From assembly GCA_030263595.1 (NCBI GenBank), contig SZPG01000007.1:1-64000 (forward strand): 64,000 bases of DNA. The letters run 5' to 3'. Source of the DNA: Chloroflexi bacterium CFX6 (GTDB taxonomy: Bacteria; Chloroflexota; Anaerolineae; Anaerolineales; Villigracilaceae). How positions within the stretch are numbered: the first letter of the stretch is position 1; every line of letters starts with the position of its first letter. Position numbers and translations under genes: made by a program. This document shows, piece by piece, positions 16,311 through 24,845 of the stretch. The notes beneath the pieces were generated by a model. That model was not told the origin of the DNA. It was given only the letters and a program-made list of their open reading frames with translations, and made no database searches.

Positions 16311-17261
16311 TCACGCCCAATTGCGCGCGCCTGCGAGGAAGGCTTTTCCGCTCATGGATTTTTTCCCGGCGGGCTGCACTTCGTCCAGGATGAGAAGCCC
16401 GCCTCCCCCTTCGGGGACGGTGCGCGCGCCGACCGCGGGCTGGTTCTGCACGATCAACCTTTTTCCTGCTTTTACCGCCCTCGACCCCAACCCCTCTCCC
16501 GGCGGGAGATGGGCGGCGTGCGCGCGATGGACTTTGAGTATTGTCCCATCGAAGTCCATGAATGCGCCGGGCCAGGGATTGAACGCACGAATTTGCCTCT
16601 CCAATTCATGCACGTCACGCGTGAAATCAAGTCGTCCCTGCTCTTTTTTCAGCATCGGCGCGTAGGTCGCGCCTTCCTCGGGTTGCGGTTGGGGGATCAG
16701 TTTGCCGGATAGATAATCGGGCAGGGCTTCGAGGAGCAGGTCCGCCCCCAGCGTGGACAAGGCCTGGGTGACCGAACCAGCCGTATCGTCCCGCGTGAGG
16801 CGGATGGAGCGCTGCGCGAGGATCGGTCCCGTATCGAGTCCGGCGTCCATTTGCATGATCGTCACGCCCGTCTCTTCATCCCCATGCAGGATCGCGGCAT
16901 TGATCGGCGCCGCTCCTCTCCATCGCGGAAGCAACGACGCGTGGACGTTGAGGCACCCGAAACGCGGCAAATCCAGAACGTCCTTTTTGAGGATCTGCCC
17001 GAATGCCGCAACGACGATGAGATCGGGATTCCATCTTCGCAACTGCTCCATCGCTTCGGGTTGTTTGAGTTTTTCGGGCTGCATAACAGGGACGCCCAGT
17101 TCGAGCGCGAGGGTTTTGACGGGAGGCGGTTTGAGTTCGCGCCCGCGGCCCGAGGCGCGATCGGGTTGCGTCACAACGCCGACAACATCATAACGTTCTG
17201 CGAGCGCGCGCAGGCTCGGCAGAGCAAATTCAGGCGACCCCATGAAGACGATGTTTGCCAT
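16311..17261 (-). CDS. fmt: Methionyl-tRNA formyltransferase
   Basis: The 316-residue protein has the Fmt catalytic core: FMGSPEFALPSLRAL at the start, AFGQIL, LNVHASLLPRWRGAAPI with the key Asn/His, and the Asp motif EETGVTIMQMDAGLDTGPI. It formylates initiator Met-tRNA with 10-formyl-tetrahydrofolate. The C-terminal domain is present (from about residue 205) and holds a short in-frame palindromic insert (HLPPGEGLGSRAV). Another Gly-rich stretch (PEGGGGLLILDEVQPAGKK) closes the protein. ATG at 17,261. Confidence 0.95.
   Translation of the reverse strand: MANIVFMGSPEFALPSLRALAERYDVVGVVTQPDRASGRGRELKPPPVKTLALELGVPVMQPEKLKQPEAMEQLRRWNPDLIVVAAFGQILKKDVLDLPRFGCLNVHASLLPRWRGAAPINAAILHGDEETGVTIMQMDAGLDTGPILAQRSIRLTRDDTAGSVTQALSTLGADLLLEALPDYLSGKLIPQPQPEEGATYAPMLKKEQGRLDFTRDVHELERQIRAFNPWPGAFMDFDGTILKVHRAHAAHLPPGEGLGSRAVKAGKRLIVQNQPAVGARTVPEGGGGLLILDEVQPAGKKSMSGKAFLAGARNWA
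16484..16515. repeat. fmt: In-frame CCCCTCTCCC/GGGAG palindrome in fmt
   Basis: CCCCAACCCCTCTCCCGGCG meets GGGAGATGGG, giving CTCCCGGCGGGAG at the centre. It encodes PPGEGLGS-like residues on the minus strand, the same peptide flavour (GEGLG) as the copy in the prophage integrase at 40,677-40,733. It lies in the Fmt C-terminal domain, a tolerant place. Confidence 0.6.
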
Positions 17262-17382
17262 GGGACGATTTTACCAGCAGGAAACGGTGTAACTTTCATT
17301 TCGGAAAATTCGGTTGATTTTTGCCCTGATTGGTTGTACAATACTTGAAATCCCAAATCCATTTCGCCCGGAGGAATACATC

Positions 17383-17700
17383 ATGGAAACAACAAGTGAC
17401 GACAAACTGTGGTCTGCATTGAGTTACGTTTTTGCGCCACTGATCGGCATCATCGTATTGCTGATGGAAGAAAAGAAGTCCCGCCCGTTCATCAAATTCC
17501 ACGCCGTGCAGTCCATCGTGGCAAGTATTGCCTTCTGGATCGTCTCCACGATTCTTATTACTGTCACGATTGGTTTCGGCGGGTTTTGCGTGCCTGTTCT
17601 GTGGCTGGTCTTCCTGTATTGGGCGTACAAGGCGTATCAGGGTGAAATGGTCAATATTCCCCTCATCACCAATTTCATAAAGGGTCAGGGCTGGGCATAA
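17383..17700 (+). CDS. Small membrane protein, DUF4870-like
   Basis: The 105-residue protein METTSDDKLWSALSYVFAPL... has three membrane segments (about 10-28, 42-62, 66-85) and the KFHAVQSIV box between the first two, which is the signature of the DUF4870/Tic20-like family. Function is unknown for the family. The start is the ATG at 17,383, with GGAGG 7 bases before it; the longer open frame from 17,314 lacks a ribosome site. Confidence 0.75.
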   Translation: METTSDDKLWSALSYVFAPLIGIIVLLMEEKKSRPFIKFHAVQSIVASIAFWIVSTILITVTIGFGGFCVPVLWLVFLYWAYKAYQGEMVNIPLITNFIKGQGWA

Positions 17701-17714
17701 TCGCGATAAACCAA

Positions 17715-17740
17715 AAGGGCTACGAGTACTCGTAGCCCTT
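17715..17740 (+). terminator. Perfect palindromic terminator after the DUF4870-like gene
   Basis: AAGGGCTACGAG-TA-CTCGTAGCCCTT, 12 perfect base pairs, followed by AATATTTTTC. A standard intrinsic terminator 15 bases after the stop at 17,700. Confidence 0.85.
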
Positions 17741-17767
17741 AATATTTTTCATAAGAGGAGGTTTTTC

Positions 17768-18169
17768 ATGAACGACCAAATTGCGCCCGCGCGGGGAGGG
17801 ACGAACGGGCTTGCCGTCACGAGTCTCGTGGTCGGGATTCTGGCGTGGGTGCTGGCGATCGCGTTAGCCTGCCTGAATTTTGTGATACTGCCCGTGGTTA
17901 CAGTGGCGACAATGGGGGTGGGCGGCATTCTCTATTTCTGCACCCTGGCTGTGGGATGTCTGTCGCCGTTGGGGTGGTTGATCGGCACGATCACCGGTTA
18001 CGTCGCAAAAAATCAGATCAGGCAATCGGGCGGGGAGGGCGCCGGGATGGCAAATGCAGGTTTCATCATGAACGTGATCGGGCTTGGGCTGACCATCCTG
18101 CTGTTTTGCGCAGGCGCAGTCATGGGAATGTTGGGAACGGTGGATTATTCCACCTGGCTAAACTACTAA
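17768..18169 (+). CDS. Small membrane protein, DUF4190-like
   Basis: The 133-residue protein begins with a short polar N-terminus then NGLAVTSLVVGILAWVLAIA. Three or four membrane segments surround a central GTITGYVAKNQIRQSGGEGAG box; the GxxxGxxAxxQIR...GxGxA pattern is that of DUF4190. GAGGAGG stands right before the ATG. Its role is unknown. It follows its own terminator-separated neighbour, so is probably a separate unit with the next gene. Confidence 0.7.
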   Translation: MNDQIAPARGGTNGLAVTSLVVGILAWVLAIALACLNFVILPVVTVATMGVGGILYFCTLAVGCLSPLGWLIGTITGYVAKNQIRQSGGEGAGMANAGFIMNVIGLGLTILLFCAGAVMGMLGTVDYSTWLNY

Positions 18170-18212
18170 ACGGACCCGGGCGAACGGTCTCGTATTTGAT
18201 TTGGAGGAAAAA

Positions 18213-18599
18213 ATGTCAATTCCACAGAACACATCGGAAAAACCGGGCATGTTTACCGCTCTTGCCATCATCACTCTGGTAAGCGGCATCCTGAACATTT
18301 TCTACGGGCTGACCATTACGGCGCTCATCGTCATCGGCACGATCGGCATCGGGTTGCTTTGCGCCCCGATCACCATCCTTCCGACGATTTTGGGAGTGTT
18401 CGAATTGCTTTACGCGGTCAAACTGCTCAACGCCCCGCAACAACCCGTTCGCTTTTCCCAAGCCATCGCCATCATGGAAATTTGCTGCATCCTTGCAGGG
18501 AATGTGCTTTCAGCGGTGGCGGGTATCCTTGCGCTGGTGTTCTACAACGACGCGTCCGTAAAAGCCTACTTCGACAAGATCAACAGCCCGGCCGTGTGA
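18213..18599 (+). CDS. Small four-helix membrane protein, unknown function
   Basis: The 128-residue product MSIPQNTSEKPGMFTALAII... has about four hydrophobic segments and a polar tail (DASVKAYFDKINSPAV). TTGGAGG ends 6 bases before the ATG at 18,213; the TTG at 18,201 belongs to the ribosome site and is not the start. It lies 43 bases after the DUF4190-like gene and resembles it in size and style, so the two are likely co-transcribed. No family recognised with certainty. Confidence 0.65.
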   Translation: MSIPQNTSEKPGMFTALAIITLVSGILNIFYGLTITALIVIGTIGIGLLCAPITILPTILGVFELLYAVKLLNAPQQPVRFSQAIAIMEICCILAGNVLSAVAGILALVFYNDASVKAYFDKINSPAV

Positions 18600-18642
18600 T
18601 CCTGCCGGTGCGGATTTACGCATCCTTCCAGCGCGCGAAACC

Positions 18643-18680
18643 AAAGAGCCGCCTCATTCAATGAATGGACGGCTCTCTTT
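18643..18680. terminator. Terminator between convergent genes
   Basis: AGAGCCG (18,645-18,651) pairs with CGGCTCT (18,670-18,676), and the loop itself contains CATTCAATGAATG, which can extend the stem. An A-rich left and T-rich right flank fit a two-way terminator between the membrane protein gene and the histidine kinase gene. Confidence 0.65.
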
Positions 18681-18703
18681 CATACGCCGGGTCGTCCGGC
18701 GAT

Positions 18704-19978
18704 TCACTCCACGAACGGAGCCGTCGTTTTGGAGGGTTTCTTCGAGGCTTCGATGGGCAGGAGGAAGGTGAACGCGCTTCCCTTGCCCTCTTCGCTTTCC
18801 GCCCATATCCTTCCGCCGTGCAGTTCGATCATGGATTTGGCGACAGCCAGTCCCAGCCCCATGCCGCCATGCTTGCGCGTCAGGTGCGTTTCCACCTGGT
18901 AGAAGCGGTCGAACACCTTCGGCAGTTCCCGCGCCGGGATGCCGATGCCGGTGTCGCTCACGGATACTTTCATGTAACCCGAGTCCTCCATCGCTTCGAT
19001 CCGCACCTTCCCGCCGGGTTCTGTGAACTGGATGGCGTTCTTGACCAGGTTGCTCAGCGCGATATTGATCTTCATGCCGTCGGCTTCGACGAAACAGGGG
19101 GAGTTTCCCGTTTCCCACGTAAGCGTAATGTTCTTCGAGTCCGCCTCGTCCTGAAACGTCAGGACGACGTCCTCCGCGATCTTCGCCAGCGAGACCATGT
19201 GACTGCGGATGCGCGCAACGCCCGCCTGGACGTTGTCCACGTCCGAAAGGCTCTCGACGATCTCTTTGAGCCTCGAGGCGTTCTTGATGATCGTATCCAG
19301 TTGGGGTTCGTGTTCCTTGCCGATGAATTCCCGCAGGAAGGTGGCGTGACCGAGGATCAAGCCGAGGGGAGTCCGCAGTTCGTGCGAGGCGATGGCGATA
19401 AAGTCCGTTTTGAGGCGTTCGAGTTCGGCGAGTTCGATGCGCGCCACCCGCACCTGCCGCTCCAAATGGACGTTCCGTATCGCCTGCGCGGCGATCGCCC
19501 CCAGCGTCATCAGGATGGTCAGGTCTTCTTCGGTATAATGTGCGTCGTCCCGTTTATTGAGCGCCTCGAGGACGCCGATGGTTTCCCCGCGCACGATGAG
19601 AGGCACCGCCGCCAGCGAGCGCGTTTCGTGTTTGGTCAAGCGGTCCACCACCTTGAAGTGACGCCGGTCCGCCTTGACGTCCTGGATGATCAAAGGCAGT
19701 CCCTTGCGAAAGACCTCCCCGGCGACGCTCCCCTCCAGCGGCACGCCCACGGGACGGAGCGCGTCGCGGTCGAACCAGATGGTGGTGAGGAAACGCAGTT
19801 CCTTCGCCTCCGCATCGTATTCGAGGATGGAAGCGAGCTCGCTGTCCGTCATCTCGCTGGCTTCGGTGATGATCGTTTGCAAAAAGGATTCGATGTCCGG
19901 CGCAGTCGTCAATCCCCGAACCACTTCGAGCAATCGCTCCAGATCGTCAATGCGCTCGTTGGTTGTCATCCCTTGCAT
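18704..19978 (-). CDS. GAF-domain sensor histidine kinase (soluble)
   Basis: The 424-residue protein has a GAF domain (about 20-165), a phosphoacceptor box FIAIASHELRTPLGLILGHA at about 200, and an intact ATPase: N box SNLVKNAIQF, G1 VSDTGIGIP, G2 GGMGLGLAVAKSM. No membrane segment is present, so it senses an internal or diffusible signal, or binds a partner. No response regulator gene is adjacent. Start ATG at 19,978. Confidence 0.9.
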   Translation of the reverse strand: MQGMTTNERIDDLERLLEVVRGLTTAPDIESFLQTIITEASEMTDSELASILEYDAEAKELRFLTTIWFDRDALRPVGVPLEGSVAGEVFRKGLPLIIQDVKADRRHFKVVDRLTKHETRSLAAVPLIVRGETIGVLEALNKRDDAHYTEEDLTILMTLGAIAAQAIRNVHLERQVRVARIELAELERLKTDFIAIASHELRTPLGLILGHATFLREFIGKEHEPQLDTIIKNASRLKEIVESLSDVDNVQAGVARIRSHMVSLAKIAEDVVLTFQDEADSKNITLTWETGNSPCFVEADGMKINIALSNLVKNAIQFTEPGGKVRIEAMEDSGYMKVSVSDTGIGIPARELPKVFDRFYQVETHLTRKHGGMGLGLAVAKSMIELHGGRIWAESEEGKGSAFTFLLPIEASKKPSKTTAPFVE

Positions 19979-20061
19979 TATACAACATCGGCGGCTGAAC
20001 GGGCGCAGTCCATCGAACCAACCCGATTTTCAAAGTCAATACTCAAGGAGATAAATCACGC

Positions 20062-21147
20062 ATGGCACACAAAAAAGTTCGCGTCGCGATCATCGGCGTG
20101 GGAAACTGCGCCTCTTCACTCGTTCAGGGAGTCCAGTTCTACAAGAACGCCAAAAAGGACGAGATCATCCCCGGCATCATGCACACCCAACTGGCGGACT
20201 ACCACGTCCGCGACATCGAGTTCACGCTCGGCATTGACGTGAACGCGGCAAAGGTCGGCAGGGATCTCTCCGAAGCCATCTTCGCCGAACCCAACAACAC
20301 CTACAAATTCACGGACGTTCCGAAACTCGACGCGCCGGTCGTGCGCGGCATGACCCACGACGGCCTGGGCAAATACGTGAGCGGCATGATCCGAAAGGCG
20401 CCCGGTCCCACCGCCGACATCGTGCGCCTCCTCCGCGAGACAAAGACCGACGTGGTGATCAACTTCCTCCCCGTCGGTTCCGAAATGGCGACCAAATGGT
20501 ACGTGGAACAGGTCATCGAGGCGGGATGCGCCTTCGTCAACGGCATTCCGGTCTTCATTGCCTCCTCCGAATACTGGGGCAAACGCTTCGCCGACGCGGG
20601 CTTGCCCATCCTCGGCGACGACGTCAAGAGCCAGGTCGGCGCGACCATCCTGCATCGCCAACTCGCCACCCTCTTCGTGGATCGCGGCGTCAAGATCGAA
20701 CGCACCTACCAGCTCAACTTCGGCGGCAACACCGACTTCCTCAACATGCTCGAGCGCGAACGCCTCGAAAGCAAGAAGATCTCCAAGACCAACGCCGTTA
20801 CCAGCATGATCCCCTACGAGATCGAAGCGGATAACGTCCACGTCGGTCCCAGCGACCACGTGCCGTGGCTCACCGACCGCAAGTGGGCGTACATCCGCAT
20901 GGAAGGCACGACGTTCGGGAACGTGCCGCTCAACATCGAAGTCAAACTCGAAGTGTGGGACAGCCCCAACTCCGCCGGTGTGATGATAGACGCCATCCGC
21001 TGCGCCAAACTCGCCCTCGACCGCGAACTCGCCGGTCCCATCATCGGACCCTCCTCCTACTTCTTCAAGACGCCTCCCAAACAATTCCGCGATGAAATCG
21101 CAAAACAAAAGGTGGAGGATTTCATCTCCGGCAAAAGCGAAGAATAG
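20062..21147 (+). CDS. ino1: myo-Inositol-1-phosphate synthase, actinobacterial type
   Basis: The 361-residue NAD enzyme begins [20 protein letters not shown] and has the conserved [26 protein letters not shown] and [11 protein letters not shown] blocks of inositol-3-phosphate synthase. It converts glucose-6-phosphate to inositol-1-phosphate for phosphatidylinositol or related lipids and solutes. AAGGAG is 11 bases before the ATG. It appears to be a single-gene unit in the plus direction. Confidence 0.95.
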   Translation: MAHKKVRVAIIGVGNCASSLVQGVQFYKNAKKDEIIPGIMHTQLADYHVRDIEFTLGIDVNAAKVGRDLSEAIFAEPNNTYKFTDVPKLDAPVVRGMTHDGLGKYVSGMIRKAPGPTADIVRLLRETKTDVVINFLPVGSEMATKWYVEQVIEAGCAFVNGIPVFIASSEYWGKRFADAGLPILGDDVKSQVGATILHRQLATLFVDRGVKIERTYQLNFGGNTDFLNMLERERLESKKISKTNAVTSMIPYEIEADNVHVGPSDHVPWLTDRKWAYIRMEGTTFGNVPLNIEVKLEVWDSPNSAGVMIDAIRCAKLALDRELAGPIIGPSSYFFKTPPKQFRDEIAKQKVEDFISGKSEE

Positions 21148-21156
21148 ACAAAGTTC

Positions 21157-21243
21157 CGTCATCGCGAGGAGCCGTGGGGCGACAAAGCAATCTGCTTGCA
21201 TCACCGGGGATTGCTTCGCTCCCGATGGTCGCTCGCAATGACG
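21157..21243. repeat. Dispersed inverted repeat with GTCATTGCGAG-type ends
   Basis: CCGTCATCGCGAGGAG (21,157-) is mirrored by GCTCGCAATGACGG (-21,243), with AAAGCAATC and GATTGCTTCGCTCCC as inner arms. It is of the GCGAAGCAATCCCC type common as dispersed intergenic repeats. A partial copy (TCGTTGCGAGCGCAGCGAAG and CAATCCCC) lies at 24,800-24,829 before the CAP-domain gene. Confidence 0.75.
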
Positions 21244-21263
21244 GGTGTGTTTAAATTGAAAAT

Positions 21264-22415
21264 ATGACCTCCCGCCTCACCCTTACCCTTATTCTGTTTT
21301 CTGTTTTCCTCGCCTCGTGCGCCCCTTCAGCCGCCTCCCCCACCCTGGACGTGAGCGCGCTCTCCACGCAGGCATTCCAGACCGCCCTCGCCTCCATCCA
21401 ACCCACGGATACCCCCGCGCCGACCAACACCCCCATCCCCGAACCGACCGCGCTCCGCACGCCGCCCGCCTTGCCGGGACCCTTTACAACGAGCAGGCTA
21501 AATCCCCTCGATACGCCGCACACTTACGTGCAGGATACGTGCCGGTATCTTTACGATAAATGGAGTTCGAACAACGCCGAACCCGGCACGGTCGTCATGG
21601 TCGTCATGCTGCATGGCATCAAACAGGACGCGGCGGACGTCACCGCCAACGACATCACGGTCGAAGACTTCAAGCAAATGATGAACGACCTGCACGAGCA
21701 GGGATTCGAAGCCATCAACGCGGCGCAAATGGCGGACTTCGTGGATCACAACGCGAAGATCCCCCAACGCTCCGTCCTCCTCATCCAGGACGACCGCCGC
21801 ACCGGGGAAAACTTCAACGAACACTTCCGACCCTATCACGAGCAATGGGGCTGGACGGTCGTCAACGCATGGATCAGCGCGGAGGACGGTCCGCGCGCGC
21901 TGGCATTGCAGGATAACATCGCCCTCGAAGCCGAAGGCTGGGTGGATCACCAATCGCACGGCTACATCCACAACATCAACATGAACGACGGCTCCACCGA
22001 CGAATTCATCAAGACCGAGTTCGAGAAATCCATCGCCGACCTGCAAACGAATTTCAACAAGACGCCCGTCGCCATCATCTGGCCCGGCGGAGGGTTCGGC
22101 GTCCGACCCGTTCAGATCGCGCGCGAATACGGATACCGCCTCGGCTTCACCGTCAACCCGCGCGGACCCGTCATGTACAACTGGATCCCCCTCGCCGACC
22201 AGCCCGACCCCGCCCGCCCCGCATATCAAGCCGAGGGCTACGTCAACGACCCGCGCATGGTCATCCCGCGTTACTGGCCCTACCAGGTTCGATCCGAACT
22301 CGATAACGTCCGCAACATCGGCAAGGAAGCCGCCGCCTACGCCGAGCAGAACAAAGCCGTCGAACTCGAATACTACGACATTATGTGCGCGCCGATATTG
22401 GGCGCGATGCCGTAG
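21264..22415 (+). CDS. Lipoprotein with polysaccharide-deacetylase-like domain
   Basis: The 383-residue protein has a lipoprotein signal (LTLILFSVFLASCAPS, lipid Cys at about 18), a Thr/Pro-rich spacer (about 45-75), then a NodB-like domain: VVMLHGI, the aspartate motif LLIQDDRRTGE and the metal-binding HQSHGYIHN. These correspond to motifs 1-3 of family 4 carbohydrate esterases, which take acetyl groups from glycans. IQDDRR replaces the usual TFDDG, so the substrate or activity may differ. It would sit on the outer membrane face of the cell. ATG at 21,264. Confidence 0.8.
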   Translation: MTSRLTLTLILFSVFLASCAPSAASPTLDVSALSTQAFQTALASIQPTDTPAPTNTPIPEPTALRTPPALPGPFTTSRLNPLDTPHTYVQDTCRYLYDKWSSNNAEPGTVVMVVMLHGIKQDAADVTANDITVEDFKQMMNDLHEQGFEAINAAQMADFVDHNAKIPQRSVLLIQDDRRTGENFNEHFRPYHEQWGWTVVNAWISAEDGPRALALQDNIALEAEGWVDHQSHGYIHNINMNDGSTDEFIKTEFEKSIADLQTNFNKTPVAIIWPGGGFGVRPVQIAREYGYRLGFTVNPRGPVMYNWIPLADQPDPARPAYQAEGYVNDPRMVIPRYWPYQVRSELDNVRNIGKEAAAYAEQNKAVELEYYDIMCAPILGAMP

Positions 22416-22467
22416 CGCGAGATTTATCTCGCCACCGCCAGGCAGGCGACATAAATGTCGCGTTACG
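22411..22467. repeat. Double small palindrome after the deacetylase gene
   Basis: GCGAGATTTATCTCGC and GCGACATAAATGTCGC lie either side of a CCGCCAGGCAGG spacer, flanked by TAGC and GTTACG. The form (two adjacent 16-base palindromes) suggests a REP-like dispersed element. Confidence 0.65.
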
Positions 22468-22500
22468 GCACACAACAAGGGGATGTATACTTAATCCAAG

Positions 22501-24789
22501 ATGGATCGCCAGCCCTACATCCCAGGGACAAAGCCCGCGGACCCGGGACCGCTCTCACGCTTCACGCCTCCGCTCGAAGAAGGCGTGATCGCGCACTGGC
22601 TCTCGCTTCATGCCCCAGCCGGAAGTTGGCTCCTCGACCCGTTCGGATTCTCCCCGCGGCTGACTCTCGAAGCCGCGCGCGCGGGCTATCGCGTGCTCGT
22701 AACGGTCAACAATCCCGTTACGCGCTTCCTGCTGGAAATGTCCGCGCGCCCTCCATCCGAATCCGACTTCAAAGCCGCGCTGGCGGAACTGGCCGTCGTC
22801 AAAAAAGGGGAGGAACGATTGCAGGCGCATCTCCAGTCCTTGTATCTCACGACCTGCGAAAACTGCGAACGCGAAATAGGAGCCGAAGCCTTTCTCTGGC
22901 GCAGGGGCGAAGACGTTCCGTACGCGCGCATATACAAATGTCCGCATTGCGAGGGCGCGGGCGAACGCGCGGCGACACAGCAGGACATCGAACGCGCCAA
23001 AAAGATCGCCGCAACGGACGGCTTGCATCGCTCACGCGCCTTCGAACGCGTCGCGGCGATCAACGACGAGGACCGCATCTACGCAGAGGAGGCGATCGCG
23101 CATTACCTGCCGCGTCCGTTGTATTTCCTCACCACGGTCATCAACCGGCTGGACGGCTTGAAATTGACCCCCGAAAGAAAACGCGCCCTCACGGCGCTGA
23201 TCCTGGCTGCGTGCGACGCGGGCAACACGCTGTGGGGGCACCCCTCCGAAAGACCGCGCCCCAAACAACTCAACGTCCCGAATCAATTCCGCGAACACAA
23301 CCTGTGGATGGCGCTCGAGCGCGGATTAAGTCCATGGACGGAAACAGGTTCCGGCGTCGCGGTCGAAGCGTGGCCCCGTAAACTGCCGGAGAGCGGCGGC
23401 ATCTGCATCTACGAGGGTCGTCTCAAGGATCTGGCGCGCGAAGTCAAAAAAGAGATTCCCATCGCGGCGGTGATAGGTTCGCTGCCGCGTCCGAACCAGG
23501 CGTTTTGGACGTTGTCCGCGCTGTGGGCGGGGTGGCTGTGGGGGCGGGAGGCGGTGGAACCTTTCAAGGTGGCGCTTCGCCGCAGGCGATACGACTGGGC
23601 GTGGAACGCGACCGCGCTGTACGCGACATTCTCGCATTTGTTCGAATTGCTTCCGCTCGGCACGCCGTTCTTTGGGCTGCTGCCCGAACCCGAACCGTCG
23701 TTCTTGACCTCGGCGCTCACCGCCGCGAGCGCGGCTGGTTTTGATTTGACCTCGTTTGCCCTGCGCACAGAACACGACCCGATCCAGTTGATTTGGAGGC
23801 GCGGAGAAACGTTGAAACGCGAAGTCAATGAACCTGACCTTGAAACCGTGCGCGAAGCCGTGCGCGCACATTTGACGGAACGCGGCGAGCCCGCCAGTTA
23901 TCTTCACCTCCACGCGGCGGGGTTGATCGCGCTGGCGGAGGCGCACGCGTTGAAGAAAAAGGAAATGGAGTTCGACGAGGCGCTGCGAATGACGCAATCG
24001 TTGATTCAAAAGGCATTGTCCGAAGATGAACGTTTCGTCCATTACTCGAGCGGCGAAAGTGTGGATACGGGGATGTGGGGATTTCGCGATGTCTTTCTGA
24101 GCGAGGCGAAGAATCCCCTCGCGCGCGGTGGAGATTCTTCGGTCGCTTCGCTCCCTCGGCACGACCCGGGAGACTCGTTATCCGACCGGATCGAAATCGC
24201 CATTGTCACCTTCCTGCAAAAGAACCCGGACAGCATCTACCTCGAAATCGAGGACGACCTGTATCCGCAATTCCCCGGACTGCTCACGCCATCGAAAGGA
24301 ATGATCTACGCCGTGCTGGATTCGTACGCGCAGCGGGACGGCGCGACGTGGCGTTTGCGCCCGGAAGACGTTGCCGCCGCGCGCCGCAATGAACTGAATA
24401 CGATCACCGCCATGCTCGAGGCGGCGGGCAAGCGGCTGAACTACGTCACGCGCAAGCAGGACAGGAATTATCTTTGGGAGGATGGAACGCACAACGTGAT
24501 CCATGCGTTCCATATCCTCGCCTCCGCGTTGATCGGGCGGGCGATGTCCGAAACGCCGCATCCGCCGGAGAAAACGATCGTCGTCATCCCCGGCGGGCGC
24601 GCGGGTTTGATCCAATACAAGGCGGGGCGCGATCCGTCGCTGGCGGCGCGCATGAAAAACTATCGGCTTGTGAAATATCGTTTACTGCGCGCCCTGTTCG
24701 AGGTCCCGGTGTTGACGCGTGAGACGTTCGAGGAGCAGATCGCCAGCGACCCGCTCGAAAGATCCAAATCGCAGATGATGATGTTCTGA
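22501..24789 (+). CDS. Large methyltransferase-like protein with zinc ribbon, DPPY motif missing
   Basis: The 762-residue protein opens with a Rossmann motif resembling the SAM site of DNA methylases (SWLLDPFGFSPRLTLEAARA at about 40-60). It has a zinc ribbon CENC (about 119-122) to CPHC (about 145-148). The place where N6/N4-methylases have (D/N)PP(Y/W) reads VIGSLPRPNQAFWTLSALWA at about 325, so the catalytic tetrapeptide is absent. A helical C-terminal part includes RSKSQMMMF at the end. An in-frame dispersed repeat lies at about residues 530-555. I infer a methylase-derived protein that may bind nucleic acid without methylating it. No restriction or DISARM partner is adjacent. Start ATG 22,501, ribosome site weak. 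Confidence 0.6.
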   Translation: MDRQPYIPGTKPADPGPLSRFTPPLEEGVIAHWLSLHAPAGSWLLDPFGFSPRLTLEAARAGYRVLVTVNNPVTRFLLEMSARPPSESDFKAALAELAVVKKGEERLQAHLQSLYLTTCENCEREIGAEAFLWRRGEDVPYARIYKCPHCEGAGERAATQQDIERAKKIAATDGLHRSRAFERVAAINDEDRIYAEEAIAHYLPRPLYFLTTVINRLDGLKLTPERKRALTALILAACDAGNTLWGHPSERPRPKQLNVPNQFREHNLWMALERGLSPWTETGSGVAVEAWPRKLPESGGICIYEGRLKDLAREVKKEIPIAAVIGSLPRPNQAFWTLSALWAGWLWGREAVEPFKVALRRRRYDWAWNATALYATFSHLFELLPLGTPFFGLLPEPEPSFLTSALTAASAAGFDLTSFALRTEHDPIQLIWRRGETLKREVNEPDLETVREAVRAHLTERGEPASYLHLHAAGLIALAEAHALKKKEMEFDEALRMTQSLIQKALSEDERFVHYSSGESVDTGMWGFRDVFLSEAKNPLARGGDSSVASLPRHDPGDSLSDRIEIAIVTFLQKNPDSIYLEIEDDLYPQFPGLLTPSKGMIYAVLDSYAQRDGATWRLRPEDVAAARRNELNTITAMLEAAGKRLNYVTRKQDRNYLWEDGTHNVIHAFHILASALIGRAMSETPHPPEKTIVVIPGGRAGLIQYKAGRDPSLAARMKNYRLVKYRLLRALFEVPVLTRETFEEQIASDPLERSKSQMMMF
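24088..24165. repeat. In-frame dispersed repeat inside the methyltransferase-like gene
   Basis: GATGTCTTTCTGAGCGAGGC, GAAGAATCCCCTCG, GGAGATTCTTCGGTCGC and TCCCTCGGCACGACCCGG follow in order and encode FLSEAKNPLARGG and DSSVASLPRHDPG. This peptide pair is the usual translation of a widespread dispersed repeat. The coding frame is kept across it, adding about 26 residues in a linker. Confidence 0.75.
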
Positions 24790-24845
24790 CGAGGACATTG
24801 TCGTTGCGAGCGCAGCGAAGCAATCCCCATCAGATCAGGAAAATC

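Noticed and set aside
18665-20242. 525-codon plus-strand ORF
   Set aside because: Antisense to the GAF histidine kinase and running into ino1 in a wrong frame.
20116-21204. 362-codon minus-strand ORF
   Set aside because: Antisense shadow of ino1 with typical Val/Gly/Glu/His-rich composition.
22501-24789. DISARM or BREX-type defence methylase
   Set aside because: No helicase, DUF1998, phospholipase D, PglZ or ATPase partner lies next to it, and the catalytic motif is absent.
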